A stretch of DNA of 15,738 nucleotides from Candidatus Melainabacteria bacterium GWA2_34_9 (GTDB lineage: Bacteria; Cyanobacteriota; Vampirovibrionia; Gastranaerophilales; UBA9971), in NCBI GenBank assembly GCA_001784535.1, contig MFRJ01000104.1, positions 12,904 to 28,641 on the forward strand. The letters run 5' to 3'. Positions 1-7,251 of the stretch are shown here, piece by piece (the first letter of the stretch is position 1; each line of letters opens with the position of its first letter). Both the position numbers and the translations under genes were made by a program. The notes under the pieces are model-generated. The model saw only the letters and a program-made list of their open reading frames with translations. It made no database searches and was not told where the DNA came from.

Positions 1-1
1 G

Positions 2-670
2 TATATGTGCAAAGATTCAACTGTTTTTAAAGCTATGTCGGAGGATTTTTTTGAAAATAGTGACGTAATAACGTTTGATTTTAGAGGACATGGGAAAAGT
101 TCGGGATTTTATACTTTTACAGCAAATGAATATCAAGACATAAAAACAGTTATAAAATATGCAAAACAAAGATATTCCAGAATAGGATTAATAGGTTTTT
201 CTTTGGGTGCGGCAATTTCCATAATTCATACAGCAAAATACAATGATATAGATTCACTTATAGTGGTAAGCGCACCTGTAAGCTTTGATAAAATTGAAAA
301 CCATTTCTTCAAAAAAGAAGCTTTTATTCCTACTTTTAAAAAATTTGAGCTGTGGAGAAGTCTTTCTATTCGCCCGGGAAATCTTTTATTAAAAAAAGAA
401 AATCCCATAGATGTGATTCAAAAAATTGAATCTGCGCCAATTTTATTTATGACAGGCGGAAATGATCCTACAGTTCATCCGTGGCATTCTCAGGAATTGT
501 ATGATAAAGCCCGTGAAAAAAAAGCACTGACTGTTTTTCACGATAATTTTCATGCGGAAGATCTTTATATCAGCTCGCGTGAAAGGTTTATAAATACTTG
601 CAACAGCTGGTTATCATCTTTAGAAATAAATGAAGATGATAAAATAACTGAAAAGGTTATAGCTGAATAG
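2..670 (+). CDS. Alpha/beta-hydrolase fold protein, 5' end cut by window
   Basis: This is a serine hydrolase of the alpha/beta-hydrolase superfamily; the substrate is unknown. Counting from the ATG at position 5, the nucleophile elbow GFSLGA places the catalytic Ser at residue 66. The acid is probably Asp154 in GGNDPTV, and His183 in NFHAED is the likely general base. An RGHGKS segment at 27-32 fits the strand and loop that precede the first helix. The upstream oxyanion-loop HG motif that normally lies 20-30 residues before this point is missing, and the frame stays open to the left edge. The gene therefore almost certainly starts outside the window, and the ATG at 5 is probably internal. No signal peptide can be assessed. 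It converges on the radical SAM gene ending at 738. Family confidence is high; the specific activity (esterase, acyl-peptidase-like or other) cannot be called. Confidence 0.85.
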   Translation, partial: YMCKDSTVFKAMSEDFFENSDVITFDFRGHGKSSGFYTFTANEYQDIKTVIKYAKQRYSRIGLIGFSLGAAISIIHTAKYNDIDSLIVVSAPVSFDKIENHFFKKEAFIPTFKKFELWRSLSIRPGNLLLKKENPIDVIQKIESAPILFMTGGNDPTVHPWHSQELYDKAREKKALTVFHDNFHAEDLYISSRERFINTCNSWLSSLEINEDDKITEKVIAE

Positions 671-737
671 CACCAATCTCCGAAAATCTAAGTAAACGAC
701 TTATGGATCGAGTATTTTATTATGTATGTTGGCTTTC

Positions 738-2246
738 TTAGAATGACAGTTTTAACGATTTAGGAGGACTGGCAAATATAGTTTTGAAATGTTCATAATA
801 AACAGTCATAGTTATTGCTTTAGAAAAAGATCCAGGATATTTAAACAAACACGTAAAGAATATTTCCCAATAGTATTTTCTGTTTTCTTTGAATATTCCA
901 AGTATACATATAGATTTAATAAGCGCTTTAAGGTCTTTTAGTTTAAAATCTTCTTTATGGCAAGGCTTATAATGTTCTAAAAAGGTTTTAACTCGCTTAT
1001 AATAGTTTTCCGGTGAATAAACAGATGAAAGTATATTCTTATAGCCATTAATTAGAATAGCCGGATCCATTTTAGGAAGAAAATTAGTTGAGAAATCCGT
1101 ATTATTGCCGGAACTGCCTTTAACAAGAAGCCTGTTTTCTCTTTTTAGCCGCTCATAGAGTTTTGTGCCGGGTAATGCTTGCAGTAAGCCTACCATTGCG
1201 ACAACAATGCCTGTTTTTTGAATAAATTCTATCTGTCTTGCAAAAATAGAAAAATCATCGCTGTCAAAGCCTACAATGAAGCCTCCTGTCACTTCCATAC
1301 CATAACTTTGAATTTTCCTTACAGAAAGAGTCTGATCACGATTTTTATTTTGAAATTTGCCGCACTCCTGAAGACTTTCTTTGGATGGTGTTTCAAGCCC
1401 GATAAATACAGTGTCAAAACCCGCATCTCTCATCAGAGAAAGGAGTTCTTCATCATCTGCCAGATTTAGAGATACTTCTGTTATAAAAGTAATGCGGCTT
1501 TTTCTTTTTATTCTCCAGTCAATTAAGGCTTTCAAAAGTTCTTTTGCTTTTATTTTGTTTCCTATAAAGTTATCATCAACAATAAAAATTGATGAATGAG
1601 CTGAAGAGGACCAGCCTGCCTTATAGAGAGATTCTATTTCATTAATAACCTGTTCAGGTGTTTTATTTCTTGGTATTCTTCCGTTTAAGTTAACTATATC
1701 ACAAAATTCACAATCATAAGGGCACCCTCTTGAAAACTGTATAGCCATTTTGGAATATTTTTTTATGTTTATTAAATTCCATTGAGGTATTGGCGATTTT
1801 GTTATGTCAGGTTTTATGTCTGACGTATAAATTTTCTTCAGACTGTCGTTTTTTAAATCTTCCAAAAATAAGGGAACTGTTACTTCACCTTCGTTTAAAA
1901 CAAAATGGTCTACCTCTGGGAATTCTTCATGAAGGCTCATAAATAATGGTCCTCCTGCTACTGTTTTAACTCCGAGCTTTTTACATCTTTCTATTACTTT
2001 ATTAGCGGAATCTTTTTGAGTAATCATTGCGCTGATAAAGACATAGTCAGCCCAGAGTAGGTCTGTATCTGTTAATTTATCAACATTCATGTCGATTAAT
2101 TTTTTCTCAAATTCGTTCGGTAACAAGGCAGCTACGGTTAATAACCCTAAAGGCGGTGAAGTTGATTCTTTGGAAACAAATTTTAAAGATTTTCTAAAAC
2201 TCCAGAATGTATCCGGGTATTGCGGATATAATAATAAAATTTTCAT
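738..2246 (-). CDS. B12-binding radical SAM protein, DUF4070 / HpnP-like family
   Basis: This 502-residue radical SAM enzyme has an N-terminal cobalamin-binding-type domain at about 1-150. The radical SAM core holds the cluster motif CPYDCEFC, with cysteines 175, 179 and 182. Further segments match the family that includes the hopanoid C-2 methylase HpnP: an N-terminus reading YPQYPDTFWSF, VDDNFIGNK at 223-231, GFIVGFDSD at 322-330, and ALPGTKLYE near 357-365. The C-terminal part (about 345-490) fits DUF4070. Such proteins usually methylate unactivated carbons using methylcobalamin. Many family members are not HpnP, and no hopanoid gene is nearby, so the substrate is open. The ATG at 2246 has a weak AGGAT upstream. 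It lies downstream of, and on the same strand as, a second B12-type radical SAM gene, separated by 259 bases, so it is probably transcribed separately. Confidence 0.88.
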   Translation of the reverse strand: MKILLLYPQYPDTFWSFRKSLKFVSKESTSPPLGLLTVAALLPNEFEKKLIDMNVDKLTDTDLLWADYVFISAMITQKDSANKVIERCKKLGVKTVAGGPLFMSLHEEFPEVDHFVLNEGEVTVPLFLEDLKNDSLKKIYTSDIKPDITKSPIPQWNLINIKKYSKMAIQFSRGCPYDCEFCDIVNLNGRIPRNKTPEQVINEIESLYKAGWSSSAHSSIFIVDDNFIGNKIKAKELLKALIDWRIKRKSRITFITEVSLNLADDEELLSLMRDAGFDTVFIGLETPSKESLQECGKFQNKNRDQTLSVRKIQSYGMEVTGGFIVGFDSDDFSIFARQIEFIQKTGIVVAMVGLLQALPGTKLYERLKRENRLLVKGSSGNNTDFSTNFLPKMDPAILINGYKNILSSVYSPENYYKRVKTFLEHYKPCHKEDFKLKDLKALIKSICILGIFKENRKYYWEIFFTCLFKYPGSFSKAITMTVYYEHFKTIFASPPKSLKLSF

Positions 2247-2294
2247 TGTTTAAACTTATCCTAATTTTTTTGTTATTTTACAGCTTTATATCTT

Positions 2295-2300
2295 ATTATA
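2295..2300 (-). promoter_or_regulatory. Possible -10 box for the HpnP-like radical SAM gene
   Basis: On the minus strand this reads TATAAT, a perfect sigma-70 -10 hexamer, 48 bases before the ATG at 2246. No convincing -35 hexamer lies 16-18 bases further upstream. In DNA this AT-rich such a hexamer may occur by chance. Confidence 0.25.
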
Positions 2301-2331
2301 AAAACATCTAAAAACTATGATGCCAGTAGGT

Positions 2332-2349
2332 TAATGCCGGTTGGCATTA
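2332..2349. other. Short perfect inverted repeat
   Basis: A taatgcc arm, a ggtt loop and a ggcatta arm form a 7-bp perfect stem with a 4-base loop, between the two minus-strand radical SAM genes. No T-run follows on either strand, so it does not look like an intrinsic terminator. It could be an operator for the downstream radical SAM gene or have no function. Confidence 0.3.
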
Positions 2350-2416
2350 TTAATGATTTTATAATTACCCTGTAGACTTACTTATGTTAATTTTGCATTG
2401 TAATATAACAAAAAAA

Positions 2417-2497
2417 TCATTCTGGTCGACCGGCTGTCGCGTGATAATCTATACGACTCGCAAATATAGTTATAGTTCCAAAAAGGACAGATTCTTA
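2417..2497. repeat. Degenerate copy of the palindromic interspersed repeat
   Basis: The left end begins tcattctggtcgacc and continues to an aatct at about 2450. The right half contains aggacagattctta (2484-2497). The 13-mer aggacagattctt is identical to the start of the right arm of the clearer repeat at 14447-14459, and ggacagat also occurs at the same place in the copy inside mqnC (4993-5000). The arms no longer pair well, so this is either an old copy or a divergent subfamily. It lies just downstream of the 2506-4146 gene, whose stop codon may lie in or beside the decayed right end. Confidence 0.45.
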
Positions 2498-2505
2498 CGT
2501 TGAAG

Positions 2506-4146
2506 TTAAAGAGTTTCTTCCGGAGGACAAAAAGAGTAGGCTCTTAATGCTTCTTTGTGTAAAGTTTCTTTGCTAACACCAGTGTCTATTAACTCCCATG
2601 GAAGAATTTCCAAAAAATCTCTTTTTCTGTTCGCATACCAGTCAAAATCAGGAAGGGGGTATTCCTGTGAAATTTCTTTGTAAGCTTTTGTCCAGCTTCC
2701 TATCGTTCCGCCCAGTTCGTAGACTTTTTCAAGGATGGATGAGAGTCTTCTATCTCCGCGAGAAATTATTGCCTGTATGTAATCCCATTTAACGCTTGTA
2801 GGCTTAAATAAAATCTTATTTTTATTTAATTCTTTCCTTAAATAATTGCTTCTTGTGTTAATAATTTTCTCATCAGGTCGCTCTTCCCACTGAAAAGGTG
2901 TTTGAGCTTTTGGAACAAAAGAACTGACGCTTAAAGTCAGGTTAAAACCTTTGTTTTCCTTTTTAAGTTTTTTCATCAGATTAGCGAGTTCTTCAATATC
3001 TTTCTGTGTTTCAGTAGGAAGTCCGATCATCCCGTAAATTTTTAAACCTGTTAATCCTTTTTCACGAGCGATTTTAAGACCTTTTGAAATATCTTCTTCC
3101 GTAAGTTTCTTGCCTATAACTTTTCTAAGCCTTTCACTTCCGGCTTCAACTGATATGGTGGCTTGTTTCTGACCGCATTCAACAAGTGTTTGAACTATTA
3201 TCGGAGTAATTGTATCAATTCTTAGTGATGAAACAGAAATTTTAAAATCCTTTTCTTTTTTGAGCATTAAAATATACTCGCAAATTTTTTCAAAATCAGG
3301 GTGTTCAGTAATCAAAGCCCCTAAAAGTCCTATTTTATCCGAATATTCAAGACCTTTGTTTATAGCTTTTACGACATTTTCATATAAAGGATACCTTGCA
3401 GGAAGTGTAAGATAACTAGCCATACAAAAACGGCATCTTTTCGGGCAGCCCCGCGCTATTTCAATAAGAAACATGCCGGGGAATACTGATTTTTCTGTGA
3501 GTATAGGCGTATAAAGACTTTTATTTAAATCTTTTATGTGTCTTTTGTTGATTTTTTCAGGCACATCTTTTGTATTTGGAGTGATTGATTTGATCGTATC
3601 GTCAGAATTGTATTCAACATCATAAAAAGAAGGAATGTAAACGCCTTCTATCTTTGAAAGATGAATCAGCTGTTCTTTTTTGCTTAAATTTCTTACTTCC
3701 TTGTATTCATTCATCATTTTATTGAGAACTTCTTCACCTTCTCCGACAACAATAATATCGAAAAAATCCGCAAAAGGCTCGGGATTTGTCGTTAAAACAG
3801 GTCCTCCTCCAAAAATAAGCGGATGATTTTCGTTCCTGTCTTTTGCCCTGAAAGGAATATTGTATTTTTTAAGAATAGAAAAAATTCCCTGAAAATCGAA
3901 CTCAAAAGACACAGAAAATCCTATGATCTCCACATCTTTGATGTTTTGTAGAGGTCTGTCTGTGTCTGTAAAGATTCTTTCGGGATAAATATTTGGGTTT
4001 TCGTCAAAAAGTCTGAAAAGATGCAAATATCCGAGAGAACACATCCCGATCATAGAAGTTGCAGGAAAACAAAACCACATTGGAACTGCATCATGGTTCT
4101 TAACAGGGGGTTTATATATAAATTTTTCTTCGGCTGATTTTATCAT
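2506..4146 (-). CDS. Radical SAM protein with N-terminal B12-binding-like domain (TIGR03960-like)
   Basis: This 546-residue radical SAM protein carries the cluster motif CPKRCRFC with cysteines 234, 238 and 241. The N-terminal 150 residues look like a vitamin B12-binding-type Rossmann domain, with IIGFSVSFEFD at 74-84, IFGGGPVLTTNPEP at 111-124 and VVGEGEE at 133-139. The C-terminal region has SRGDRRLSSILE and a later LPWELIDTGVSKE. These resemble the end of the uncharacterised TIGR03960 family, with its GDRRL...LPWDHIDTGVSKEFL pattern. The reaction is unknown; the ancestral logic would be methyl or other radical chemistry with S-adenosylmethionine. The protein ends close to a Cys (CPPEETL). 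It diverges from mqnC across 60 bases. No Shine-Dalgarno sequence precedes the ATG, and a predicted promoter places the transcript start within a few bases of it. Confidence 0.85.
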   Translation of the reverse strand: MIKSAEEKFIYKPPVKNHDAVPMWFCFPATSMIGMCSLGYLHLFRLFDENPNIYPERIFTDTDRPLQNIKDVEIIGFSVSFEFDFQGIFSILKKYNIPFRAKDRNENHPLIFGGGPVLTTNPEPFADFFDIIVVGEGEEVLNKMMNEYKEVRNLSKKEQLIHLSKIEGVYIPSFYDVEYNSDDTIKSITPNTKDVPEKINKRHIKDLNKSLYTPILTEKSVFPGMFLIEIARGCPKRCRFCMASYLTLPARYPLYENVVKAINKGLEYSDKIGLLGALITEHPDFEKICEYILMLKKEKDFKISVSSLRIDTITPIIVQTLVECGQKQATISVEAGSERLRKVIGKKLTEEDISKGLKIAREKGLTGLKIYGMIGLPTETQKDIEELANLMKKLKKENKGFNLTLSVSSFVPKAQTPFQWEERPDEKIINTRSNYLRKELNKNKILFKPTSVKWDYIQAIISRGDRRLSSILEKVYELGGTIGSWTKAYKEISQEYPLPDFDWYANRKRDFLEILPWELIDTGVSKETLHKEALRAYSFCPPEETL

Positions 4147-4155
4147 AGTAATTTA

Positions 4156-4185
4156 ACTATACTAAAAAAATTGCTGTAAGGACAA
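4156..4185 (-). promoter_or_regulatory. Predicted sigma-70-type promoter for the 2506-4146 gene
   Basis: On the minus strand, TTGTCC (plus positions 4180-4185) is followed after 18 bases by TATAGT (4156-4161). A start site 6-8 bases further on falls at about 4149, only a few bases before the ATG at 4146. The transcript would be leaderless or nearly so, which agrees with the missing Shine-Dalgarno sequence. This is inference from consensus matching in AT-rich DNA. Confidence 0.35.
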
Positions 4186-4200
4186 AGTATTTGGTAAAAT
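4171..4200 (+). promoter_or_regulatory. Predicted sigma-70-type promoter for the mqnC operon
   Basis: TTGCTG (4171-4176), an 18-base spacer and TAAAAT (4195-4200) give a plausible -35/-10 pair. A start site 6-8 bases downstream coincides with the ATG at 4207. There is an in-frame stop at 4195-4197 and no purine-rich Shine-Dalgarno sequence just before the ATG, so the mRNA could be leaderless. It overlaps the divergent promoter head to head. Confidence 0.4.
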
Positions 4201-4206
4201 ATAAAA

Positions 4207-5313
4207 ATGAGAATAAATAAAGCTGAAGCACTTAAACTTCTTGAAAATAATAATATTTTAGAACCTGGACAGCTTGCGGATGAGAAAAGACAAGAATTTC
4301 ATCCTGATAATGAGCCTGTAACTTTTGTCGTGGACAGAAATATAAATTATACAAACATCTGCACCTGTAAATGCAAATTCTGTGCTTTTCACAAAGATAA
4401 AGACGAAAAAGGCTCTTATGTTCTTGATTATGAAACTATAAAAAGAAAAATTGACGAACTTGTTTCCGTAGGCGGCACACAACTGCTTCTTCAGGGTGGG
4501 CTGAATCCTGATATTCCTCTTTACTATTATCTCGAACTTGTAAAAAACTTAAGAAAAGACTTTCCAAGCCTGACGATACATTCTTTTTCACCGTCAGAAA
4601 TAAGCTTTATCGCCAAAAATAATAAATTAACTCCTGGAAAACTTCTGGAAATATTCATTGACTGCGGCTTATCATCTATACCTGGAGGCGGGGCGGAAAT
4701 TTTATGCGATGAAATAAGACAAAAAATCAGCCCGAACAAAATTTCTTCTCAGGAATGGCTTGATATTATGGAAATAGCGCATGGTTTAGGGTTAAAAACC
4801 ACAGCAACTATGGTTTTTGGCTTTGGCGAAAAATACGAACATGTGGTGGATCATCTTTTCAAAATAAGGGAATTACAGGACAAAACAGGTGGTTTTTCAG
4901 CATTTATTCCATGGACTTTCGCCTCTAATGTTGTCATTCCGAACTTGATTCGGAATCTATCCAACGAAGAATTATTGCATGAATCTCAAAATGGACAGAT
5001 CCTGAAACAAGTTCAGCGTGACAGTTCGACTACAGCGCATGATTATTTAAAAATCCTTGCGGTTTCAAGATTGGTTCTGGATAATATTCCTAATATTCAA
5101 GCTTCATGGGTAACACAGGGCTTAAAAATTGCACAGCTAAGTTTAAGGTTTGGAGCAAATGATTTTGGTGGTACAATGCTTGAGGAGAACGTTGTCAAGG
5201 CGGCAGGAATTGCAAACAGGACGACAATATGTGAAATTATCGATAATATTAAAAAAGCCGGATTTAAAGCGGCACAAAGAAATACAACTTATGAAATTTT
5301 AAGGCATTTTTAA
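4207..5313 (+). CDS. mqnC: Dehypoxanthine futalosine cyclase (MqnC), carrying an in-frame repeat insertion
   Basis: MqnC is a radical SAM enzyme that cyclises dehypoxanthinylfutalosine in the futalosine route to menaquinone. The cluster motif has Cys52, Cys56 and Cys59 within VDRNINYTNICTCKCKFC. Family signatures include LLLQGGLNPD (93-102), IPGGGAEIL (158-166), ELQDKTGGFSAFIPW (222-236) and the C-terminal NIQASWVTQG with FGANDFGGTMLEENVV. The IPGGGAEIL and FIPW pattern favours MqnC over its relatives MqnE and CofH/CofG. The ATG is fixed by an upstream in-frame stop. Residues about 242-273 are encoded by a palindromic interspersed repeat inserted between the FIPWTF strand and the TTAHDYLKILAVSR helix, where relatives have a shorter linker. 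No other mqn gene is in the window. The ORF6N gene follows with no gap. Confidence 0.8.
   Translation: MRINKAEALKLLENNNILEPGQLADEKRQEFHPDNEPVTFVVDRNINYTNICTCKCKFCAFHKDKDEKGSYVLDYETIKRKIDELVSVGGTQLLLQGGLNPDIPLYYYLELVKNLRKDFPSLTIHSFSPSEISFIAKNNKLTPGKLLEIFIDCGLSSIPGGGAEILCDEIRQKISPNKISSQEWLDIMEIAHGLGLKTTATMVFGFGEKYEHVVDHLFKIRELQDKTGGFSAFIPWTFASNVVIPNLIRNLSNEELLHESQNGQILKQVQRDSSTTAHDYLKILAVSRLVLDNIPNIQASWVTQGLKIAQLSLRFGANDFGGTMLEENVVKAAGIANRTTICEIIDNIKKAGFKAAQRNTTYEILRHF
4932..5023 (+). repeat. Palindromic interspersed repeat inserted in frame within mqnC
   Basis: The left arm (4932-4958) starts tgtcattccgaacttg. The right arm (4997-5023) ends gttcagcgtgaca. The reverse complement of the right arm matches the left arm at 21 of 27 positions by my count, with a 38-base centre. 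This is the 'TGTCATTCCGAACTTG...' type of repeat found between genes in many bacterial genomes. Here it is translated (VVIPNLIRNL ... ILKQVQRDS) without a stop or frameshift, like the Rickettsia palindromic elements known to sit inside proteins. Its centre shares ggacagat with the repeats at 2484 and 14448. Confidence 0.85.
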
Positions 5314-5844
5314 ATGACTAACGAATTAATTCCTATACAAATAATAGAAAATAAAATTTTCATTATTCGCGGTAAAAAAGTAATGATTGACAGTGATTTA
5401 GCACAACTTTATGAAGTTGAAACAAGGATTGTAAATCAGGCAATCAAGAGAAATCTTGACCGCTTCCCTCAAAATTTTATGTTTCAAGTCAATAATGAAG
5501 AATGGCAAAACTTGAGATCACAATTTGTGATCTCAAGTGGAAACTATGGCGGGAGACGTTACCTGCCTTATGTTTTCACCGAACATGGTGTTTTAATGCT
5601 TGCTACTGTTCTTAATAGTCAAAAAGCTATCGCAGTAAGTGTTCAGATAGTTAATGCTTTCGTTAAATTAAGAGAAATGGCTTTAGCCAATAAAGACTTA
5701 TCTAAAAGAGTTGATGAGATTGAAAGAACGCTTATAAGTTATGCAAGGGAAAATAACACTAATATTGAAGAAATATTTCAGCAATTAGCATATTTACACG
5801 ATATAACAAAGCCCAAACAAATAGGCTTTAATGCAGAAGACTAA
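5314..5844 (+). CDS. ORF6N-domain DNA-binding protein
   Basis: This 176-residue protein carries an ORF6N domain over about residues 8-100. Recognisable segments are IRGKKVMIDSDLAQLYEVETRIVNQAIKRN (given here by its key parts: the DSDLAQLY stretch and the NQAIKRN stretch), then RFPQNFMFQ, LRSQFVISSGNYGGRRYLP and FTEHGVLMLATVLNS. ORF6N proteins are predicted DNA-binding regulators common in phages and integrated elements, often linked to KilA-N or antirepressor modules. The C-terminal 60 residues look helical and may form a coiled coil (KDLSKRVDEIERTL). The ATG follows the mqnC stop directly (TAAATG), with AAGG 12 bases upstream, so translation is probably coupled. A perfect 13-bp inverted repeat lies inside the gene at 5511-5537. 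No phage gene is nearby, so it looks like a domesticated or stray mobile-element gene in a metabolic operon. Confidence 0.85.
   Translation: MTNELIPIQIIENKIFIIRGKKVMIDSDLAQLYEVETRIVNQAIKRNLDRFPQNFMFQVNNEEWQNLRSQFVISSGNYGGRRYLPYVFTEHGVLMLATVLNSQKAIAVSVQIVNAFVKLREMALANKDLSKRVDEIERTLISYARENNTNIEEIFQQLAYLHDITKPKQIGFNAED
5511..5537. repeat. Perfect 13-bp inverted repeat inside the ORF6N gene
   Basis: The arm cttgagatcacaa, a single t, and the arm ttgtgatctcaag form an uninterrupted 27-base palindrome. It encodes the conserved LRSQFVISS peptide of the ORF6N domain. It could fold into a strong RNA hairpin or serve as a binding site for a dimeric regulator, possibly the gene's own product. Confidence 0.7.
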
Positions 5845-5858
5845 AAAGGAATTAAACC

Positions 5859-7208
5859 ATGCAAAATACAGTCAATCAATCTATAATGCCGGTTACTACA
5901 AAAATAAACAACAATGGTCATCTTGAAATAGGCGGATGTGATGTTGTTGAATTAGCTGAAACCTACGGCACTCCTCTTTACGTTTTTGACGAAGAAACTG
6001 TAAGAAAATGTTGTCAGCAGTATAAAGAAGCTTTTTCTTCATATAGCAATGTTTCAACGCTTTTTGCCTCAAAAGCTTTTATGACGCAAGCAATTTGCGC
6101 CATTCTTAAAGATGAAGGTTTCGGGCTGGACGTGGTTTCCGGTGGAGAAATTTATACAGCTTCAAGCGCAAATTTTCCAATGAATAGATGCTATTTCAAC
6201 GGAAACAACAAATCTTCCGAAGAATTGGAACTTGCCTTAGAAACGGGTATTGGAAGAATAACAGTTGATAATTTCTTTGAAATAGACCTACTTAATAGCA
6301 TTGCCCAGTCTAAAAATATTCAGGTTGATGTTATTTTGAGAATTACACCGGGTATTGAATGTCATACTCACGAATATATTCAGACAGGACACCTTGACAG
6401 CAAGTTCGGGTTTGATTTAACACAGGTTGATGAAGCTATAGAGCTTATAAAAGAAAGATGTCCGAATCTTAATTTAAAAGGATTGCACGGACATATTGGC
6501 TCTCAAATTTTTGAAACTTATGTTTATGCTGATTTGGTTGAAGTTATTGTTGCTGAATTCGCTAGAATTCGCGATAAATTCGGTATTACACTTGAAGAAA
6601 TGAATTTAGGCGGTGGTCTTGGAGTTCAATACATTTCAGAAGACGATCCCCCTTCAATTTATGAGATAGCAGAAGTTATTTTAACTGCTTTAAGACAAAA
6701 TCTGGTGAAATATGAACTGCCTGAACCTAAAATTGTTGTTGAACCCGGAAGAAGCATTGTTTCTAATGCAGGAGTTACACTTTATACAGTGGGTAGTTCA
6801 AAACAAGTTCCCGAAGGCAAAAAATATGTGGCAGTTGACGGTGGTATGGCAGATAACCCAAGACCTGCAATGTATCAGGCAAAATATTATGGAGTTGTAG
6901 CTAATAAAGCTAACGAAGAAGCTGCTGAAACAGTAACTATTGCTGGAAGATATTGTGAATCAGGTGATATTTTGATTAATGATGCTGAATTGCCTGAAAC
7001 AGAGCCGGGTGACATTATTTGCATATACTGTACAGGAGCTTATAATTACTCTATGTCCAGTAATTACAACCGTGTGCCGAGACCGGCAGGAATTATTGTA
7101 CATGATGGGCAATCTGATGTTATAATAAAAAGAGAAACATATCAGGATTTAATTTCTCTTGATGTAATTCCGGAAAGGTTGAAGAAAAATAACTGTCATC
7201 TTGTATAG
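5859..7208 (+). CDS. lysA: Diaminopimelate decarboxylase
   Basis: LysA is the PLP-dependent enzyme that decarboxylates meso-diaminopimelate to L-lysine, the last step of lysine synthesis. It has the fold III alanine-racemase-like barrel followed by the C-terminal beta domain. The Schiff-base lysine is Lys72 in FASKAF. HGHIGSQ lies at 210-216, the glycine loop GGGLG at 251-255 and EPGR at 295-298. CESGD (366-370) supplies the active-site Cys/Glu contributed across the dimer, and CTGAYNYSMSSNYNR (391-405) is typical of LysA. At 449 residues it is of normal length. The ATG at 5859 has an AGGA 9 bases upstream. It lies 14 bases after the ORF6N gene and about 80 bases before the likely cdaA start, in the same probable operon. 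Confidence 0.95.
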   Translation: MQNTVNQSIMPVTTKINNNGHLEIGGCDVVELAETYGTPLYVFDEETVRKCCQQYKEAFSSYSNVSTLFASKAFMTQAICAILKDEGFGLDVVSGGEIYTASSANFPMNRCYFNGNNKSSEELELALETGIGRITVDNFFEIDLLNSIAQSKNIQVDVILRITPGIECHTHEYIQTGHLDSKFGFDLTQVDEAIELIKERCPNLNLKGLHGHIGSQIFETYVYADLVEVIVAEFARIRDKFGITLEEMNLGGGLGVQYISEDDPPSIYEIAEVILTALRQNLVKYELPEPKIVVEPGRSIVSNAGVTLYTVGSSKQVPEGKKYVAVDGGMADNPRPAMYQAKYYGVVANKANEEAAETVTIAGRYCESGDILINDAELPETEPGDIICIYCTGAYNYSMSSNYNRVPRPAGIIVHDGQSDVIIKRETYQDLISLDVIPERLKKNNCHLV

Positions 7209-7251
7209 CGGTTATTGAAGACCTTAAAATCGAGATAAATTCTGGTATTTT

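Noticed and set aside
664..748. Possible further copy of the palindromic repeat at the convergent end of the first radical SAM gene
   Set aside because: Only a right-end-like cttagaatgaca (737-748) is visible. No matching left arm is found, and the bases also code for the C-terminus of the gene.
2247..2505. Cobalamin riboswitch upstream of the B12-type radical SAM gene
   Set aside because: No convincing B12 box with its flanking stems was found on the minus strand; only a loose actggc string and a 7-bp stem occur.
4207..5313. Assignment as F420 synthase subunit CofG/CofH
   Set aside because: The IPGGGAEIL, ELQDKTGGFSAFIPW and NIQASWVTQG pattern fits MqnC better, and no F420 genes are nearby.
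5511..5537. The palindrome as an intrinsic terminator
   Set aside because: It lies inside an intact coding region and has no T-run after either arm.
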